A stretch of DNA of 64,000 bases. It comes from JAKAGZ01 sp964412105 (GTDB lineage: Bacteria; Bacteroidota; Ignavibacteria; Ignavibacteriales; Ignavibacteriaceae). The first letter of the stretch is position 1. Each line of letters starts with the position of its first letter. Below are positions 8,778 to 17,604 of the stretch, piece by piece. The stretch lies in assembly GCA_964412105.1 (NCBI GenBank), contig CAYPNM010000003.1, forward strand, positions 59,435-123,434. Reading direction: 5' to 3'. Made by a program: the position numbers and the translations under genes. The notes beneath the pieces are model-generated. The model was given only the letters and a program-made list of their open reading frames with translations. It made no database searches and was not told the DNA's origin.

Positions 8778-10067
8778 ATGAACTATAACCTTGAAAATTT
8801 TGATGAGGGTACAATAATATTCAGAATAGACAAGAAATTAACATTCAATGAAATTTTGAAAGTCTTTTTTAATAAGACAGCAATTAATGAATTTCAAAAA
8901 ATGCTTGCAAATACCGAAATCAATTCCGGCTTATCAACTTCAAAATTTGAAAAAACGGAAAAAAAACAAATTGAATATGTGCCCGAAAAGCAGTCAGATG
9001 TTTTAAATAAAATCGACCTGCTGATTACCTTTGGTTTTGAAAGACTTTCAAGAAATAAATGCCTGTTGTTTATTCTTAACCTTGGTAGTTACTGCATTAC
9101 AATTGGAGAGCTTAGTACAGCAATTATACTATTTGAAAAAATCATAAAAGAGGTCAAAAAGGAGAACAAATATTTTATAATTAAAGCTGACGCTTTTCTA
9201 AAACTTTCAGAAGCTTATAGAAGGAAAGCCGAATGGCAAAACAGCCTTGCTTATGTGAAAAAAGCATTATATCTATATAGGAAAAACAATGAATTAAATG
9301 GTTTAGCTAATAGCTTAAATATTTTGGGAACAATTTATGGTGAACAGGGAAATTTTAAAAGTGCGCTCCAATATTTCGAAAAATGTTTGAGCATGATAGC
9401 TAAATCAAAGGATAATGAATTTAAAGGCAAAATCGAAATAAACTTGGGCATTATTTATACGATACTTGGCAATTATGATACCGCTTTTTCTTACTTCAAT
9501 CGCGCTTTGATTACATATAATAAAGCTGGAAATATTAAGCGTGTTGCAGAGATAAGACATAATATCGGATTTTTATATTTAAGAAATCATAAAACAACTT
9601 CGGCGTTAAAAGAATTTGATAGAAGCATAGCTACCAGCATTAAAATCGGTTACTTGCCAACACTTGGAGTTTCATATCTTGGAAAATCATTCACATTTGC
9701 AATGCAAAAAGATTACAACCTGGCTGATGCATTTGCAGACAAAGCTATGCAAATTTGCAGCAGAACAAATGATAAGCTCTCTGCAGCCGATGTTTACAAA
9801 ATAAAAGGTGTCATTCAAAGGGAACGAAGCAATTTTGCTGAGGCTGAAAATTTTCTAAAGACTAGCCTGAGGATAAATAAGGAATATGGCAATAAATTTA
9901 ACGAAGCGGAAACTTATTTAGAGCTTGCCTCTCTATATAAAAAGATCGGTAACCCGGGAAAAAGTAATTTAATGTTCACAGAGGCTTTGAAATATTTTAG
10001 ATCTCTAAAAGCAGAAGTGAAAGTTAAAGCCATTAAAGAACAAATTTCCACTTTATCGGCCGCTTAA
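8778..10067 (+). CDS. Tetratricopeptide repeat protein, cytosolic
   Basis: The 429-residue protein has no signal peptide. From about residue 100 to the end it consists of TPR-like 40-residue helical pairs, for example the repeats around LNILGTIYGEQGNFKSALQYFEKCL and INLGIIYTILGNYDTAFSYFNRAL. The first 90 residues are charged and unique. TPR stacks of this Rap/MalT-like spacing usually bind partner proteins or peptides. No enzymatic domain is visible. It converges with the nitrilase gene, with a single base between the stop codons. The role is unknown. Confidence 0.75.
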   Translation: MNYNLENFDEGTIIFRIDKKLTFNEILKVFFNKTAINEFQKMLANTEINSGLSTSKFEKTEKKQIEYVPEKQSDVLNKIDLLITFGFERLSRNKCLLFILNLGSYCITIGELSTAIILFEKIIKEVKKENKYFIIKADAFLKLSEAYRRKAEWQNSLAYVKKALYLYRKNNELNGLANSLNILGTIYGEQGNFKSALQYFEKCLSMIAKSKDNEFKGKIEINLGIIYTILGNYDTAFSYFNRALITYNKAGNIKRVAEIRHNIGFLYLRNHKTTSALKEFDRSIATSIKIGYLPTLGVSYLGKSFTFAMQKDYNLADAFADKAMQICSRTNDKLSAADVYKIKGVIQRERSNFAEAENFLKTSLRINKEYGNKFNEAETYLELASLYKKIGNPGKSNLMFTEALKYFRSLKAEVKVKAIKEQISTLSAA

Positions 10068-10068
10068 A

Positions 10069-10941
10069 CTATCTGGTGTCCTCAATTACAGCACTCTTTT
10101 TGTAGATATCCTGCCTTTTGTCCATCAGTGGAATGGTAGAGCCTTTCAATCTGTTTTCATCAAGTAAATCAAGATCCAGATCAGCAATTATAATTTGCTC
10201 CTGGTTTATAATACCTTCTGCCGCTATGCCATCGCGGGAAAAAGGAAAATCAGAAGGCGTCATAATTACAGCCTGACCATAATGTAAGTTCATATTTTCA
10301 ACTGGTAGATTACCTACTGTACTCGTCATTACAACAAACACCTGATTTTCAATTGCGCGTGCATGACAGCAATATTTAACTCTCAAAAATCCTTGTCTGT
10401 CATCTGTGCAGGAAGGGACAAAAATTATTTCAGCACCTGCATCAGAAACCATTCGGGCTGCCTCAGGAAATTCGACATCATAACAAACCATTATCGAAAT
10501 AGGGGCATGTTCAGTTTTAAATACTTTGAATTCATGTCCGGGCTCAGTTTTCCATAATTCCTTTTCCCATCTCGTTCTATGAACCTTATCCTGGTGAAAT
10601 ACCTTGCCGTCAGGTGTAAATAAATAAGCCCTGTTAATAACCCCGCCATTCAGATTAGTGGGGTGGGTACCGCCAATTAAATAAAATTTATGTTGCATTG
10701 CGTATGACTTCATCAATTTAATATACCGATCAGTATATTCACCAAGCCTTCTAACTGCAGAATAAGCTTCTTTTGTCTGAACAAAAGATAACAATTGTGT
10801 TGTAAAAAGTTCAGGTAGCAGAATATAGTGTGGTTTATATTCTGCAGCCGATTCCATTACAAAATTGATTTGCTGCTCAAATTCTTCAAAAGAATTAATT
10901 TTCCGTAAGTGGTACTGTATCGCCGCTATTCTTACTCTCAT
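10069..10941 (-). CDS. Carbon-nitrogen hydrolase (nitrilase superfamily), split partner of the GNAT gene
   Basis: The protein hydrolyses C-N bonds of an unknown amide. The nitrilase triad is visible: Glu in ILLPELFT, Lys in FHQDKVHRTRWE, and Cys in IMVCYDVEFPE. I start it at the ATG at 10941 (MRVRIAAIQY) because AAGGAGAAAGG lies directly upstream; an in-frame start at 10986 would add a non-conserved leader. It has 290 residues. The 5' end overlaps the GNAT gene by 47 bases in another frame. In many bacteria the two domains form one protein of about 530 residues, in the order GNAT then hydrolase, as seen here. They probably act together. Confidence 0.85.
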   Translation of the reverse strand: MRVRIAAIQYHLRKINSFEEFEQQINFVMESAAEYKPHYILLPELFTTQLLSFVQTKEAYSAVRRLGEYTDRYIKLMKSYAMQHKFYLIGGTHPTNLNGGVINRAYLFTPDGKVFHQDKVHRTRWEKELWKTEPGHEFKVFKTEHAPISIMVCYDVEFPEAARMVSDAGAEIIFVPSCTDDRQGFLRVKYCCHARAIENQVFVVMTSTVGNLPVENMNLHYGQAVIMTPSDFPFSRDGIAAEGIINQEQIIIADLDLDLLDENRLKGSTIPLMDKRQDIYKKSAVIEDTR

Positions 10942-11578
10942 TCCTTTCTCCTTTTCGTGGTTTATAATCGTGGTTAAGCCACACAATCAATGTGGCATTT
11001 TCCAAAGAATCTGTATCTCCTTTAAGGTATTTATCAATTATATCACAAAATTGAAATCCTTCTTTTATTTGAAAAGTAAGTACAGGATCATAAATATCCC
11101 CCCAAATAACGTGCATAGCATATGTATGAGGATCATACATATCTGCATATTTGTGATAATTGGGAATTCTTCCTGCTGCAATTATCCTTTTAAGATTTAA
11201 CTCCTTGCATAGTTTTTTTCTTGCGAAGTACAGTTTTTTGCCAATTCCTTTTTTTCTTAATTCAGGATCAACACATACTTCTGCTCCATATAGAGTTTTA
11301 CCTTCAGGGTTGTGAGTATTAAATGTACCCATGCCTGTAACTGTTCCCCAATTATGAATCGGGCCGTATTCTTCCCAAAATATAATTAAAGAACTCGCAG
11401 TTCCGACAATTTTTCCTTCAAATTCTGCTACAAATTGTCCTTCAGGAAAAATTTTTATGTGACTTTCTAATTGTTCAATCGACCAGGGTTTTAAATGCGG
11501 ATAGACCCTCTGCTGTAGAACTCTTATAGCTTCAAAATCAGAACGAACAACATTACGGATTATTACCCTGGAAATCAT
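10895..11578 (-). CDS. GNAT-family N-acetyltransferase
   Basis: The 227-residue product contains the GNAT acetyl-CoA site: GTASSLIIF strand, then VCVDPELRKKGIGKKLYFARKKL with the R/Q-x-x-G-x-G/A loop. The C-terminal 60 residues (GFQFCDIIDKYLKGDTDSLENATLIVWLNHDYKP) match the linker that joins this GNAT to the nitrilase domain in fused homologues. The final stretch after residue 212 overlaps the nitrilase start in a different frame. The acetyl acceptor is unknown. The overlap and order imply translational coupling with the hydrolase. Confidence 0.82.
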   Translation of the reverse strand: MISRVIIRNVVRSDFEAIRVLQQRVYPHLKPWSIEQLESHIKIFPEGQFVAEFEGKIVGTASSLIIFWEEYGPIHNWGTVTGMGTFNTHNPEGKTLYGAEVCVDPELRKKGIGKKLYFARKKLCKELNLKRIIAAGRIPNYHKYADMYDPHTYAMHVIWGDIYDPVLTFQIKEGFQFCDIIDKYLKGDTDSLENATLIVWLNHDYKPRKGERNESKNSGDTVPLTEN

Positions 11579-11702
11579 ATCTGACTCCTATTAAAATTGT
11601 TCGACAAAAATATAGGATTTCGCATTAGAATTCTATATACGAATTTTAGGGTAGTCCACTAAGGAAAGATATAAAAATTACAATGGAATTTGAATGCCTA
11701 TT

Positions 11703-11734
11703 ATAAAAAAAGCCGCAAAGAGTATATGCGGCTT
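11703..11734 (-). terminator. Intrinsic terminator of the DUF6588-type gene
   Basis: Arms at 11710-11717 and 11727-11734 (AAGCCGCA and TGCGGCTT) form an 8-bp stem with a 9-base loop. Read on the minus strand, the stem is followed by a run of T. It lies 29 bases past the stop of the gene ending at 11763. Confidence 0.85.
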
Positions 11735-11762
11735 ATATTATAAAAAGAATCAAAAATATAAT

Positions 11763-12842
11763 TTAGAATCCGAATGTCAATCCTGCACTTGCAGTTTTAA
11801 CATTTGCAAACTTATAATCGATATTAAGATTAAGGATTGCTAATTTAAATGCAGCCCCAACAGTAAAACCTGTACTGTTTGCACCGTCCATTTCAAAAGA
11901 TATGTTTTGTGTTTCTGTAACTGGACCAGCGCCTGTATCAACAGCGTAAGTATAATCATATTGAATAGTTGTTGTAGAAGATTCCTTTGTCAGTGCAATA
12001 TATGGTGTAAAAGCGATTATACTTCCAAAAGTTTTGCTGGCAAAGATTTCAAACAAATTTGCCTTAGTTTCAAATATTGTACCTACTTTTAAATCCTGAT
12101 AAAAATACCCTAAAGCAATATCAACCGGAAATTGTTTATTTGTAAACCAGACTGCAGGATTATGGACAACACCAAATCCCCAGTAAGTGAAATCTCCGAG
12201 ATCTTTGATATTCACCTTAGGAAACCATCTGATTGCAACGTTAGTGCCTAGGAGTGTTCCTATGCCTAGTTGTAATGTAGCAGTAGGAAACAAAGATAAA
12301 TTGTTAAGGTAACCTTTTACATCAGTTAAAGTATAATTTTGAAGCGTATAGCCTTGAACCTGTTGTCCCTGGAAGTCTAGGGTAACATATTGATCCTCTG
12401 CACCCATTATAGTAGGTCCGGAAATTTTTACATTCCAGGGCTGGCTCAGCAATGCCTGTTTAATTTGATTCTGGGCAGTAATATCATTTTGAGCTGCTTG
12501 AGCTGCTATATCAGTTGCTTGACTCTCCGTAAAATTAAAAGAGCCGTCAGTTGAAAAAGTCTTTTGCCCATCATCAATGACAGTCCCCATAGCAACGATT
12601 TTTATGTCCAGGCTGAATGAGAACTCAGTAGGCGAAGGAGCTTTTGTAATCCAGCCTGTATTTAAATTTGAACCAAATCCGTTTATTGCAGGACCAACAT
12701 ATCCTTTTGCAGCATCAGTTGATAGATTCCCAATAGTGTTATTAAAGCCGTTCCCACCATTGTCAGTAGTATTCTGCGCATAATCGGAATAAGAGAAGAA
12801 AAAAATGCCAAACAAAAACAAAATTACCGTTAATTTTCTCAC
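11763..12842 (-). CDS. DUF6588-type exported beta-rich protein
   Basis: The 359-residue protein has a signal peptide (MRKLTVILFLFGIFFFSYSDYAQ), then a soluble-looking 150-residue region and a C-terminal set of strands ending in aromatic residues (GAAFKLAILNLNIDYKFANVK...GLTFGF), as in an outer-membrane barrel. The overall plan (signal, GYVGPAINGFGSNLNTGW near the start, barrel end) fits the DUF6588 group common in Ignavibacteria and Bacteroidota. It is a single-gene unit with its own terminator and a long upstream gap. Function unknown. Confidence 0.65.
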   Translation of the reverse strand: MRKLTVILFLFGIFFFSYSDYAQNTTDNGGNGFNNTIGNLSTDAAKGYVGPAINGFGSNLNTGWITKAPSPTEFSFSLDIKIVAMGTVIDDGQKTFSTDGSFNFTESQATDIAAQAAQNDITAQNQIKQALLSQPWNVKISGPTIMGAEDQYVTLDFQGQQVQGYTLQNYTLTDVKGYLNNLSLFPTATLQLGIGTLLGTNVAIRWFPKVNIKDLGDFTYWGFGVVHNPAVWFTNKQFPVDIALGYFYQDLKVGTIFETKANLFEIFASKTFGSIIAFTPYIALTKESSTTTIQYDYTYAVDTGAGPVTETQNISFEMDGANSTGFTVGAAFKLAILNLNIDYKFANVKTASAGLTFGF

Positions 12843-13127
12843 ATATCCTCCCGATAATTGTTAATTATTTTCGCTGCAAACATCCCTACGTACACAGGCA
12901 CATAAAACTAAGTTCAAATATAATAATAATTAGGAAATCACAAACTTTTCTTTGACTAATAGTTAATTATAATAATAATTCATTAATTTCTCAGCCATGT
13001 TAGTTAATTTTGGATTAGACTTGCTTTGTAAGATAATTTATTGCGTACACTTGTTTGAAATCAAAAACTAGGCCAACCGGAACCTCACAACTATACTCTT
13101 CAGTTAAGACTCTATGTTATGAAGGGT

Positions 13128-13146
13128 GTCTGCCAATTTGGCAGAC
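13128..13146. repeat. Perfect 7-bp hairpin beside the 11-bp array
   Basis: GTCTGCC and GGCAGAC surround a 5-base loop, and the stem can be lengthened by GAAGG/CCTTC further out (13121-13125 with 13152-13156) across a short internal loop. On the plus strand it is followed by TTTTT, so it could also terminate transcription, but no plus-strand gene lies nearby. It occupies the same place relative to the array as the hairpin at 51997-52022. Confidence 0.6.
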
Positions 13147-13151
13147 TTTTT

Positions 13152-13228
13152 CCTTCATCTCATCTTCCCTACAACTAGGGTACAACTAGGTCTCACCTGG
13201 CCTTAAATGACCCTTCAGTCATATTTAG
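13152..13228 (-). repeat. Degenerate tandem array, 11-bp period, seven units
   Basis: Read on the minus strand and cut every 11 bases from 13228, six of the seven units begin with T (the outermost begins with C). The best conserved are TGAAGGGTCAT (13207-13217) and TTAAGGCCAGG (13196-13206); two neighbouring units differ at few positions (ACTAGGTCTCA against ACTAGGGTACA on the plus strand). An 11-base period does not fit codons. The array aligns unit for unit, without gaps, with the opposite-strand array at 51917-52015. Function unknown. Confidence 0.65.
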
Positions 13229-13512
13229 TATTGACAAAAATGACAGACAAACCGGAGGTCTCTCCCCAAAATATAATTACTTAATATTAGTCCTGATCAA
13301 TGAAATATTTAGCAGTCAGAATAAGATACATTGGTAAAACTTTGATATGATTGATGAAGGAAAGTCGGTTTGCTAGGTGCATTCAGACTTAAAGTCCAAA
13401 GTATCCTTGTTTCCTGCATACTTATCTTCTTCGATAGCCGGCTTCCCTGATGATAAACCGACTTCAGTGGCAGGTTTAGAATGATGGACTCATCACATTT
13501 GTTAAACTAAAA

Positions 13513-14205
13513 TCACGATATTGCCAGATAGTTTTCCCAAATATTAAATAGTTCGTAGGTTGCCCTGATATCTCTGCCGCAATAAATAGCAATTTCCTTA
13601 ACCTTTCCTGCATCGTAGAGAGTTTTGACATCCATTCCTGATATCCCCTTAGATTTTGGAGATTCTACACTAAAAGCATTACAGTAAAAATCTAGGTTGA
13701 ATTTGCGCGTCAGACCATAAAAAGTAAATTGATCGAGCAGATCAATATGAAAAGTTTTATCGTAACGATTGGTAATCAAATTACGGGAAGGCTTTACTTT
13801 GAGCATTGCTGAACGCAGCATAAGAAATGGGGCATCAAAACTTCTCCCATTAAAGGTAACTATTCTGTCTGTGACTTCTATAATCCTCCAGAATGATTGC
13901 AGCATTTCTGGCTCAGGCAGGCCTTTATATTGGGTTTCTCCGTCTTTTGAGGACCACTCTTCCAAATCCTGATTTTCATAATATACAAAAGATTTTTTCT
14001 TTTCCGCATCGAATAACCCAATCGCAACCACTCTAGCGGTGAAAGGATAAAGACTCATATAACGGATTGCATCATCCTCCATTTTTCCTTTAACCTCAGG
14101 ATCATTTTCCTTATTTGCATACCTCATTAAATATTCCTGCTGGCTCTCGGAAAGAGACTCAAAAGGATAGGCAGAAGTTTCAATATCAAAAATTAAGGTT
14201 CGCAT
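13513..14205 (-). CDS. DEDDy-type 3'-5' exonuclease domain protein (RNase H fold)
   Basis: The 230-residue protein carries the three exonuclease motifs of the DnaQ/PolB-exonuclease clan: Exo I FDIET with Asp7 and Glu9, Exo II TFNGRSFDAPFL with Asp124, and Exo III Y-x3-D with Tyr208 and Asp212. That makes it DEDDy. There is no polymerase domain, as in the stand-alone PolB-like 3'-5' exonuclease family. It follows the thioesterase and SDR genes on the same strand with short gaps (14 and 5 bases), so it is cotranscribed with lipid genes although its role is presumably nucleic-acid processing. Confidence 0.82.
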   Translation of the reverse strand: MRTLIFDIETSAYPFESLSESQQEYLMRYANKENDPEVKGKMEDDAIRYMSLYPFTARVVAIGLFDAEKKKSFVYYENQDLEEWSSKDGETQYKGLPEPEMLQSFWRIIEVTDRIVTFNGRSFDAPFLMLRSAMLKVKPSRNLITNRYDKTFHIDLLDQFTFYGLTRKFNLDFYCNAFSVESPKSKGISGMDVKTLYDAGKVKEIAIYCGRDIRATYELFNIWENYLAIS

Positions 14206-14219
14206 TTTATTGCCCTATA

Positions 14220-14678
14220 TTATTTTATGATTAATTCAACCTCCGGATCAAAAGCAGAAATCTTCTGATAGAATTCGCCAGCCAACTTGGCAGATTTTTT
14301 AGAGACAGGATCAACGTGAACAAGGACCCCCTTTCCTTCGGCGAGAATATCACCATTGCGTTGTCTTTCGACAATGTGTTCATATCCAAAACTTGAATTT
14401 TTAATATAAGATACTCTGGAATAAATGTTAAGGTCATCATCAAAAAAAGCCGGTTTCAAATAATTAATTTCATTACGGGCCATGTAGTAAAGCCTGTTAT
14501 CGCTGAAAATTCCTTTTTCTGGCAGCAATCCTGCGTCTTTTACATAATGAATTCTTGCCTGTTCAAAATAATTAAAATACACTGCATTATTTAAAATACT
14601 GAGCATATCTACTTCATTAAATCTTACTTTAACTATGTAAATATGCTTGAACTTTGATCTATCGAGTTGAGGATTCAT
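14220..14678 (-). CDS. Acyl-CoA thioesterase, hotdog fold (4HBT)
   Basis: A 152-residue single hotdog domain. The N-terminal strand VRFNEVDMLSILNNAVYFNYFEQAR corresponds to the YbgC/FadM motif with the catalytic Asp and an N-N-A-x-Y helix start; the usual G-H before N is replaced by I-L. It should hydrolyse acyl-CoA thioesters. It lies 5 bases downstream of the dienoyl-CoA-reductase-like SDR gene, which supports a role in fatty-acid breakdown, perhaps releasing CoA from stalled intermediates. A second 4HBT gene sits at 24760-25188. Confidence 0.82.
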   Translation of the reverse strand: MNPQLDRSKFKHIYIVKVRFNEVDMLSILNNAVYFNYFEQARIHYVKDAGLLPEKGIFSDNRLYYMARNEINYLKPAFFDDDLNIYSRVSYIKNSSFGYEHIVERQRNGDILAEGKGVLVHVDPVSKKSAKLAGEFYQKISAFDPEVELIIK

Positions 14679-14683
14679 AAATT

Positions 14684-15568
14684 TTATTTGCTTCCTTTAG
14701 CTGCTCTTACCATCGCTTCAATCTGGTCCCACATATTTTCAGGAATGGCTTCAAGCATATTAAATTGCCCTGCGCCTTTAAGCCATTCACCGCCATCAAT
14801 AGTGATAACCTCACCATTTATATAAGAAGAAAAATCCGAAACAAGAAATGCAGCAAGATTTGCTAGTTCTTGGTGTTCACCTACTCTTTTTAGCGGGACT
14901 TTATTCTTAAAATCAAATTTATCCTTCAGGTCGCCTGGCAGTAATCTTTCCCAGGCACCTTTTGTCGGGAAGGGTCCAGGAGCGATGGCATTATTACGAA
15001 TTCCATACTTTCCCCATTCAACTGCTAATGAACGAGTTAGAGAAAGCACCCCAGCTTTAGCACAAGCTGAAGGCACTACATAAGCTGATCCTGTCCAGGC
15101 ATAAGTTGTAACAATATTTAAGACTGTACCTTCCGATTTTTTATCTATCCAGTATTTTCCAAAAGCTAAAGTGCAATTGTATGTCCCCCTTAGCACAATA
15201 TTAATAATTATATCAAATGCGCGGTTTGAAAGCCTTTCAGTTGGGCTTATAAAATTTCCAGCAGCGTTATTTACTAAAACATCGACTTTGCCGTATTTTT
15301 CTTTAGAAGTATTTAATAAATTTTCCACCTGCTTATAATCTGTAACATCGCATTGAATAGGCATTATGTTACCCTTTGTTTGTTCCGCTAATTCCTTTGC
15401 TGTTTCATTCAGCACATCAATTTTTCTACTTGTAATAACAACCGAAGCTCCCAGCTCGAGGAAATATTTACTCATTGCTTTACCGAGCCCTGTTCCCCCT
15501 CCTGTCACAACAATTACTTTACTTTCAAGTGCATTTTCTCTCAGCATTGGTTGCGAATAATTTTTCAT
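14684..15568 (-). CDS. SDR oxidoreductase, 2,4-dienoyl-CoA reductase-like
   Basis: The 294-residue protein has the Rossmann motif TGGGTGLG (residues 22-29) and the NNAAGNF segment typical of the mitochondrial-type 2,4-dienoyl-CoA reductases rather than the general NNAG of SDRs. The active region (YAWTGSAYVVPSACAKAG) and the NAIAPGPFPTKGAWERL stretch match that subgroup. It would reduce double bonds of unsaturated fatty acyl-CoA with NADPH so that beta-oxidation can continue. Downstream thioesterase and upstream acyl-CoA dehydrogenase genes agree. A hairpin separates it from the upstream gene, so it may have its own promoter. Confidence 0.82.
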   Translation of the reverse strand: MKNYSQPMLRENALESKVIVVTGGGTGLGKAMSKYFLELGASVVITSRKIDVLNETAKELAEQTKGNIMPIQCDVTDYKQVENLLNTSKEKYGKVDVLVNNAAGNFISPTERLSNRAFDIIINIVLRGTYNCTLAFGKYWIDKKSEGTVLNIVTTYAWTGSAYVVPSACAKAGVLSLTRSLAVEWGKYGIRNNAIAPGPFPTKGAWERLLPGDLKDKFDFKNKVPLKRVGEHQELANLAAFLVSDFSSYINGEVITIDGGEWLKGAGQFNMLEAIPENMWDQIEAMVRAAKGSK

Positions 15569-15603
15569 TATAATTTCCTAAATGTTTATTAATTAAATAT
15601 AAG

Positions 15604-15635
15604 AAACCCAATCCATTATTTAACAGATTGGGTTT
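15604..15635 (-). terminator. Hairpin between acyl-CoA dehydrogenase and SDR genes
   Basis: Perfect 10-bp arms AAACCCAATC (15604-15613) and GATTGGGTTT (15626-15635) with a 12-base loop. On the minus strand it follows the dehydrogenase gene by 22 bases and is followed by TTTCTTATATTT, a modest U tract. Partial termination or attenuation is plausible. Confidence 0.6.
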
Positions 15636-15657
15636 TATTTTAAATTACCAATAAGAT

Positions 15658-17448
15658 CTAGAAGCAAAATTGGTTTGCTTCAATTAGTTTATCAGCAACG
15701 CTTCTTCTTAGTTTAACTGTGTTAACAGCTTCAAGCTTCGTAAAGCGTTTCAATCCCAGAAGAAGCATTTTCAATTCATCGCCTTCCGCAAATGCTGCAA
15801 TAGCGTGTTTTCCATAAAGATTTATTTTTTCAATTGCTTCATTAATATATACTCTTGTCATATCAATATAAGATTGCAGCTCTTCGGCTTTTTTGATCTT
15901 TGAAAGCTTCATCGTTCTCAAATAAGCAGATTCGCACGCAAAGACTTCAATCATCATATCGGTAACATTCATAATAATTTCCTGTTCATCTTTAAGCTTT
16001 GCCATTAGCTTTTGAACGGCACTGCCTGCGATCATCAGAATTGCCTTTTTAGCATTTATTATAGCTTTCTTTTCCTCCGAAAGTAATTCTGCCTCTCTAT
16101 TCCCAAATGAGGGGATGGACATTAGTTCTTTCTGAATTGCCATTGCAGGGCCCATTAAATCGATCCTGCCTTTCATAGATCTTTTAACAAGCATGTCAAC
16201 CGTTAGCAGGCGATTGATTTCATTTGTCCCTTCAAAAATTCTGTTAATCCTCGAATCTCTGTAAGCACGTGCTGCCGGATATTCTTCTGAATACCCATAT
16301 CCGCCATGTACCTGAACGGCCTCATCAACAACATAATCCAGCATTTCAGAGCCATATACTTTAAGCATTGCACATTCAATTGCGTATTCTTCGGCAGCCT
16401 TCAATGCCGCTTCCTCGTATTTTTCACCCTGTCCCTGAAGTTCTTTAATCCTCTTACTAATTAAATCACTTACACGATAGGTTGCGGTTTCAGATACAAA
16501 AATTCTGATTGCCTGTTCCGCAAGCTTGTGCTTTATGGCACCAAAATTGGAAATTGCCTGATTGAATTGCTTTCTCCCCGTAGCGTACTGAATAGCAATT
16601 GATGCAACCTTTTTTGCGCTTCCGGTCGTCATTGCACAAAGTTTGAATCTGCCCACATTCAATATATTAAAAGCTATATAATGACCTTTCCCTACTTCCC
16701 CAAGCACATTTTCTACTGGTACTTTAACATTGTCAAGGAAAAGTGCACGAGTTGATGAACCCTTAATTCCCATTTTATTTTCTTCCTGGCCACGGTTAAA
16801 TCCTTCGGAATTAGCATCAATAATAAAGCAGGTAAATTTATCCCCATCGACTTGAGCAAAAGTAATCAGAATATCAGCAAAGCCACCATTTGTAATCCAC
16901 ATCTTTTGGCCGTTTAATACATAGTATTTTCCATCTTCCGTTAATTTTGCAGTTGTTTTTGCAGAAAGGGCATCTGAGCCTGATGTGGGCTCAGTCAGAC
17001 AGTAGGCCGACTTCAATTCGCCGCTTGCCAGTTTAGGAAGATATTTTTTCTTTTGCTCTTCGGTGCCGTAATAAAGAATAGGCAACGTCCCGATTCCTGT
17101 ATGAGCTGCAAATGAAACTCCAAATGAATGGCTTTTACCCATCTCCATTGATATCGCTGTGTTGGAATTAAAATCTTCCCCTAATCCTCCATATTCTTCG
17201 GGGATTGCGGAACCAAGTAAACCGAGTTCGCCTGCTTTTTCCAACAAGCTTGTTGTTAGATTTGGTTCTTGTTTGTCTATAGCATCGAGCTTTGGCCAAA
17301 TTTCCTTATCAACAAATTCCTTGGCAGAATCTGCCATCATTCTTTGTTCTTCTGACAGGTCTTCAGGAATAAATATTGATTCAGGATCAGCTTCTTTCAC
17401 AAGAAACTCCCCGCCTTTTAGCACTTCTTTTGTCATTGTATTTTCCAT
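15658..17448 (-). CDS. Acyl-CoA dehydrogenase, long form
   Basis: The FAD enzyme makes the first oxidation of beta-oxidation. At 596 residues it has the normal 390-residue dehydrogenase core plus a C-terminal helical extension, as in very-long-chain and FadE-like enzymes of the FadN/FadA operon type. Visible landmarks: AYCLTEPTSGSDA and MWITNGGFADI of the middle domain, the CoA/FAD helix GRKQFNQAISNFGAIKHKLAE, and RINRIFEGTNEINRL with the catalytic Glu. It lies downstream of the thiolase gene after 156 bases. The extension suggests long-chain substrates. A second, short acyl-CoA dehydrogenase is at 39007-40152. Confidence 0.92.
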   Translation of the reverse strand: MENTMTKEVLKGGEFLVKEADPESIFIPEDLSEEQRMMADSAKEFVDKEIWPKLDAIDKQEPNLTTSLLEKAGELGLLGSAIPEEYGGLGEDFNSNTAISMEMGKSHSFGVSFAAHTGIGTLPILYYGTEEQKKKYLPKLASGELKSAYCLTEPTSGSDALSAKTTAKLTEDGKYYVLNGQKMWITNGGFADILITFAQVDGDKFTCFIIDANSEGFNRGQEENKMGIKGSSTRALFLDNVKVPVENVLGEVGKGHYIAFNILNVGRFKLCAMTTGSAKKVASIAIQYATGRKQFNQAISNFGAIKHKLAEQAIRIFVSETATYRVSDLISKRIKELQGQGEKYEEAALKAAEEYAIECAMLKVYGSEMLDYVVDEAVQVHGGYGYSEEYPAARAYRDSRINRIFEGTNEINRLLTVDMLVKRSMKGRIDLMGPAMAIQKELMSIPSFGNREAELLSEEKKAIINAKKAILMIAGSAVQKLMAKLKDEQEIIMNVTDMMIEVFACESAYLRTMKLSKIKKAEELQSYIDMTRVYINEAIEKINLYGKHAIAAFAEGDELKMLLLGLKRFTKLEAVNTVKLRRSVADKLIEANQFCF

Positions 17449-17604
17449 TTTACTTCTGATATTTTGTTGATAAATATTTTCAATTCTATAACCTAAAATG
17501 TCATTCTAAATCTGTTTCAGAATCACTTAATTACATAAGCAATGCTGGGACCTGCTTTGCCGGTATGCAGTCAATTCAACACGACTATGGACTTTTTTAA
17601 TTTA

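Larger units (their letters stand above)
12843..13512. other. 670-base intergenic gap with repeat array, hairpin and long inverted repeat
   Basis: No open frame of note and no RNA gene recognised. The left part (12900-13000) is very AT-rich and repeats ATAATAATAATT twice; it probably holds the promoter of the DUF6588-type gene. The centre holds a palindrome (13128-13146) and an 11-bp-period array (13152-13228). The right part holds a perfect 10-bp inverted repeat, AAGTCGGTTT at 13362-13371 and AAACCGACTT at 13455-13464, 83 bases apart. The last could frame a structured RNA or the ends of a small lost element. Confidence 0.6.

Noticed and set aside
13340..13400. GATGAAGGAAAGTCGG looked like the start of RNase P RNA
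   Set aside because: The matching GAGGAAAGTCC is not exact, and the P4 partner and other conserved blocks were not found in the following 350 bases.
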